This document shows, piece after piece, positions 6,299 through 8,237 of a DNA stretch of 8,237 bases (its first letter is position 1; every line of letters starts with the position of its first letter). The notes beneath the pieces were generated by a model. That model had not been told where the DNA came from and made no database searches. It saw nothing but the letters and a program-made list of their open reading frames with translations. The stretch covers positions 1-8,237 of the forward strand of contig JBHHZP010000155.1 of NCBI GenBank assembly GCA_046758085.1. Direction: 5' to 3'. Made by a program: the position numbers and the translations under genes. The DNA comes from VRUB01 sp046758085. GTDB lineage: Bacteria; Pseudomonadota; Gammaproteobacteria; Acidiferrobacterales; SPGG2.

Positions 6299-6482
6299 GC
6301 CTGACGGATGTCGGCGCCCCGGCTTAACGGCCTTGAAGCGGGTGACGGAATCGGCTTCAATATTGCCAGCAAGTCGCGCGGGGAACTTTATTCAATCCTG
6401 CTTTATCCAAGAGTTTATGGTTTTGCTGGTCTGCCTTGTGTGGCACATAAGACAAGCGGCTCGTCGCTAGAGGTAAACAGAT
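6299..6482. promoter_or_regulatory. Divergent intergenic region between membrane protein and lipoprotein B
   Basis: These 184 bp separate divergent starts and must hold promoters for both directions unless transcription reads in from elsewhere. I see no strong -35/-10 pair. A perfect 7-bp inverted repeat, TTGAAGC (6333-6339) and GCTTCAA (6354-6360), separated by 14 nt, is a candidate operator or leader hairpin. AGAGG at 6469-6473 is the ribosome binding site of lipoprotein B. Confidence 0.4.
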
Positions 6483-7091
6483 ATGCTCCGTCTCACCACC
6501 CTCGCCTTCACGGTGGTTCTTTTGTCCGGCTGCCAGAGCTTCTATGAAAAGAACGTCCAGGGAAACCTGGGCTCACCGTATTACCGCGTCCCGGTCGATT
6601 CCCGAATCACCCTGAAGCAACAGCTGACGATTCCAGCGCATCGCGATCGCATCTACCTTGTCGATGGCCAAGTACTACGGTGGCAGGACGTCAATATCTA
6701 TCGCCCGTATTGCATGCTCCAGGTTGCTACGGTAAAGGCTGTCGCACAAACGGTCAAACCGACCGAGTTTGTGGTACAGAGAGTTTTTCAAGACACCATA
6801 TATCAACTTGCATTGCAAGGGCGGGTGCAAGTCGCCCAGATCGACAAGGACGGCGGTGTGATGGAGTACCGCGTGGTCGTTACGGTGATGGAGCTGTTCT
6901 CGGAGAACGAGCCTGAAGTCATAAGGCTGACCTGCGGGCGCTGGGAGCTGCCGCCGGACATGCCCCACGTCACCATCAATGACATCCACAAACAGCTCGG
7001 CAGCATACTCGATCTCACGCTCGCCACGAAGGAGATGCAGCGCGATATGAAAATGCGGCGCACGCCAGGCGGATCGGGGTCCGGCTATTAA
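6483..7091 (+). CDS. Small putative outer-membrane lipoprotein, paralogue B
   Basis: This 202-residue lipoprotein is homologous along its whole mature length to the one at 4650. A hand alignment gives about 94 identities over about 165 positions. The signal peptide ends in a lipobox LSGC with C17 lipidated, followed by Q. Shared blocks are VPVDSR (36-41), IPAHRDRIY (50-58), TIYQLAL (105-111), GVMEYRV (125-131), VIRLTCG (146-152) and LPPD (156-159). The cysteine pair C77/C151 is conserved. It differs by a C-terminal tail (182-202), basic and then Gly/Ser-rich, that paralogue A lacks. AGAGG at 6469-6473, nine bases upstream, supports the ATG at 6483. The function is unknown. Several 14-15-nt identical stretches in the two genes, including the rare codons ATA-AGG, show descent by duplication. 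Confidence 0.83.
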   Translation: MLRLTTLAFTVVLLSGCQSFYEKNVQGNLGSPYYRVPVDSRITLKQQLTIPAHRDRIYLVDGQVLRWQDVNIYRPYCMLQVATVKAVAQTVKPTEFVVQRVFQDTIYQLALQGRVQVAQIDKDGGVMEYRVVVTVMELFSENEPEVIRLTCGRWELPPDMPHVTINDIHKQLGSILDLTLATKEMQRDMKMRRTPGGSGSGY

Positions 7092-7303
7092 TATTTTCTA
7101 TCGCCTCCGAACGCCGGTGCCCATGTCTATCGAATCGCTCGGATGGTCGATGACGACGTCGCGTTGCGCGAGCCGGCACAAATCTGCGTAACCAGGCCGT
7201 TACCGTGAGCGATCTTAACGCAACGGCGTTTGGCCCGCCCGTCTACAATAACAAACACGGCCCGGGTGTGCGCACCACGGACCCGAAGGTGTTAAGCACT
7301 ACG

Positions 7304-7684
7304 ATGTCCCTTGAGTGGTTAGACCACGTTACCATCCGCACCGCCAATCTGACGGCCATGGTCCAATTTTATCAGCAGGTCCTGGGGCTGCACCCGGGGC
7401 CGCGACCCCCATTCCGGTTCAATGGTTTATGGCTCTACTGTGGCGAGCGCGCGGCCGTTCATCTTGTTGAGACACCGGTGCCGCCCGCTGGCCGCGAACC
7501 CAAGATTGAGCACTTCGCGTTCTCGGCCAAAGGACTGGCACAGTTTCTTGCCGGTCTCAAGGCGCATCGAGTAGAGCATCGCATTGCGATTGTCCCTGAT
7601 CTCGGTTTGCGTCAAGTCCACATTAGCGATCCAGACGGCAATCATGTTGAAGTCGCATTCGCAGCACACGAGCAAACAGAATAG
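7304..7684 (+). CDS. VOC (glyoxalase/bleomycin resistance) superfamily protein
   Basis: This is a 126-residue single VOC module pair (PF00903 type), cytoplasmic. It opens with the usual LDHVTIRTANL (6-16) and QFYQQVLGL (21-29), followed by LWLYCGERAAVHLVE (42-56), IEHFAFSA (68-75) and ISDPDGNHVEVAF (107-119). Metal-ligand candidates by position are H8, E56 (H53 nearby), H70 and E116, the H/E/H/E pattern of glyoxalase I-like enzymes, so a metal-dependent lyase, isomerase or dioxygenase is possible; the substrate cannot be read. I chose the ATG at 7304 because family homology begins there. The frame is also open from a GTG at 7205, which would add 33 residues without family character and has no Shine-Dalgarno; it remains possible. 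The stop is 9 bp before the DUF2845 gene, suggesting co-transcription. Confidence 0.82.
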   Translation: MSLEWLDHVTIRTANLTAMVQFYQQVLGLHPGPRPPFRFNGLWLYCGERAAVHLVETPVPPAGREPKIEHFAFSAKGLAQFLAGLKAHRVEHRIAIVPDLGLRQVHISDPDGNHVEVAFAAHEQTE

Positions 7685-7693
7685 GATCGAGGA

Positions 7694-7987
7694 ATGAGGT
7701 CAGCCCTCATTGTGGCAACGTTGTTTCTTGCGATTTTTGGCGTCACGGACGTATTCGCGGCAAGCATGCGCTGCGGTACCCATATCGTCAATGTGGGAGA
7801 TACGGAGCTAACGGTCATCAAGAAGTGTGGGCCGCCGACCCACGCCCAGGGCAATCGCTGGTATTACGATCGCGGGCCTAGCCGGTTCTTGAAGATCGTT
7901 GTGTTCGGCAACGGCAAAGTGTTGTTTATACGGGAAGAGATGTCGTTCACTCACGACAGCAGGCCATCGGACATTGCAGTGGCGTGA
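7694..7987 (+). CDS. DUF2845 family exported small protein
   Basis: This 97-residue protein has an N-terminal signal peptide (1-22, predicted cut after VFA) and a short mature domain of the DUF2845 type (PF11006). Diagnostic features are MRCGTHIVNVGDTELTVIKK (25-44), which holds the first cysteine C27, followed by CGPPT (45-49), then the WYYDRGPSRF segment (56-65) and VVFGNGKVLFI (69-79). The two cysteines C27 and C45 may form a disulfide in the periplasm. The family has no established biochemical role; the VGDT..V..KCG.P layout resembles small outer-membrane-associated SmpA/BamE-like folds, but that is only a structural guess. AGGA at 7683-7686, overlapping the stop of the preceding VOC gene, is the probable ribosome binding site. 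Confidence 0.8.
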   Translation: MRSALIVATLFLAIFGVTDVFAASMRCGTHIVNVGDTELTVIKKCGPPTHAQGNRWYYDRGPSRFLKIVVFGNGKVLFIREEMSFTHDSRPSDIAVA

Positions 7988-8031
7988 ATGCGGATCTGCG
8001 GCGATCCTCGACGACTAGTGGCGACGCCGAC

Positions 8032-8052
8032 CGCACGCCCGGAAAGCGTGCG
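8032..8052. terminator. Hairpin between convergent genes, possible terminator
   Basis: CGCACGC at 8032-8038 pairs perfectly with GCGTGCG at 8046-8052 around a 7-nt loop (CCGGAAA). It lies in the 115-bp gap between the DUF2845 gene and the convergent minus-strand gene, where a bidirectional terminator would be expected. There is no T-run on either strand, so termination activity is a guess. Confidence 0.35.
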
Positions 8053-8102
8053 ATGGGTGCTGTCGTCGCTCGCCGTCAACGAAACGCGAGACTCGCCCCG
8101 CG

Positions 8103-8237
8103 CTACTTGTCTCTGACTTTCACCCCTGCGATCTGCTCCATCGGGCGGATGACGGCGGCCACGTCTTCCTTAGCATGGCCCAGTGCACGGGCCTCCTCGT
8201 AGCACTGCTGGGCGATGGCGGGAAGCAACAACCGCAC
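8103..8237 (-). CDS. C-terminal end of a 3-hydroxyisobutyrate dehydrogenase-like protein (partial)
   Basis: The minus strand is open from the right edge to a TAG at 8103-8105, giving 44 residues. The translation includes LLLPAIAQQCYEEARALG, then HAKEDVAAVIRPME and QIAGVKVRDK. This matches the extreme C-terminus of the beta-hydroxyacid dehydrogenase family (NAD-binding domain 11, 3-hydroxyisobutyrate dehydrogenase/GLYR-like), where a YEEA..-G..D.AA-I helix pair is followed by AGV.VR. The Rossmann domain and catalytic lysine would lie outside the window, so substrate and cofactor are unknown. It converges on the DUF2845 gene. A short basic plus-strand frame over the same bases is its shadow. 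Confidence 0.6.
   Translation of the reverse strand: MRLLLPAIAQQCYEEARALGHAKEDVAAVIRPMEQIAGVKVRDK

Overview
The window looks like chromosomal DNA from a GC-rich proteobacterium, most likely a gammaproteobacterium. This is inferred from the general composition, a DUF2845 exported protein, small lipoproteins of a proteobacterial type, and an intergenic TTTGCGTC-type repeat that I recall from many environmental proteobacterial genomes. No rRNA, tRNA, CRISPR array, transposase, integrase or phage gene is visible.

Left half (184-4458, all + strand): a tight accessory operon for maturing a molybdenum hydroxylase of the CO dehydrogenase/xanthine dehydrogenase superfamily. The order is coxD (MoxR-type AAA+ ATPase), coxE (von Willebrand A protein), an XdhC/CoxI-like protein split into an N-terminal-domain gene and a Rossmann-domain gene, a MocA-type molybdopterin cytidylyltransferase, and a small SRPBCC protein in a CoxG-like position. 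Neighbouring genes overlap by 4, 10 and 4 bp, and the next gap is 12 bp, which points to one transcript with translational coupling. The logic is cofactor delivery: MocA makes the cytosine dinucleotide form of the cofactor, the XdhC pair would bind, sulfurate or hand over the cofactor, and CoxD/CoxE would remodel the apoenzyme. The structural genes (coxL/M/S-like) are not in the window; they may lie to the left. Bases 1-183 hold three perfect inverted repeats and no supported gene.

Right half (4459-8237): two homologous small lipoproteins (4650-5210 and 6483-7091; by hand about 94 identities over about 165 positions), with one conserved cysteine pair besides the lipobox cysteine. Between them lie a repeat-bearing gene-free stretch (5211-5560) and a TVP38/TMEM64 (VTT) membrane protein on the minus strand. 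Then come a VOC-superfamily protein and a DUF2845 exported protein, probably co-transcribed, and the C-terminal end of a minus-strand 3-hydroxyisobutyrate-dehydrogenase-like protein running off the right edge.

I do not see a clear new defence or mobile system. The most open items are the uncharacterised lipoprotein pair, the split XdhC with an atypical SRPBCC protein closing the cox operon, and the structured or repeated intergenic DNA at 11-141 and 5250-5466.
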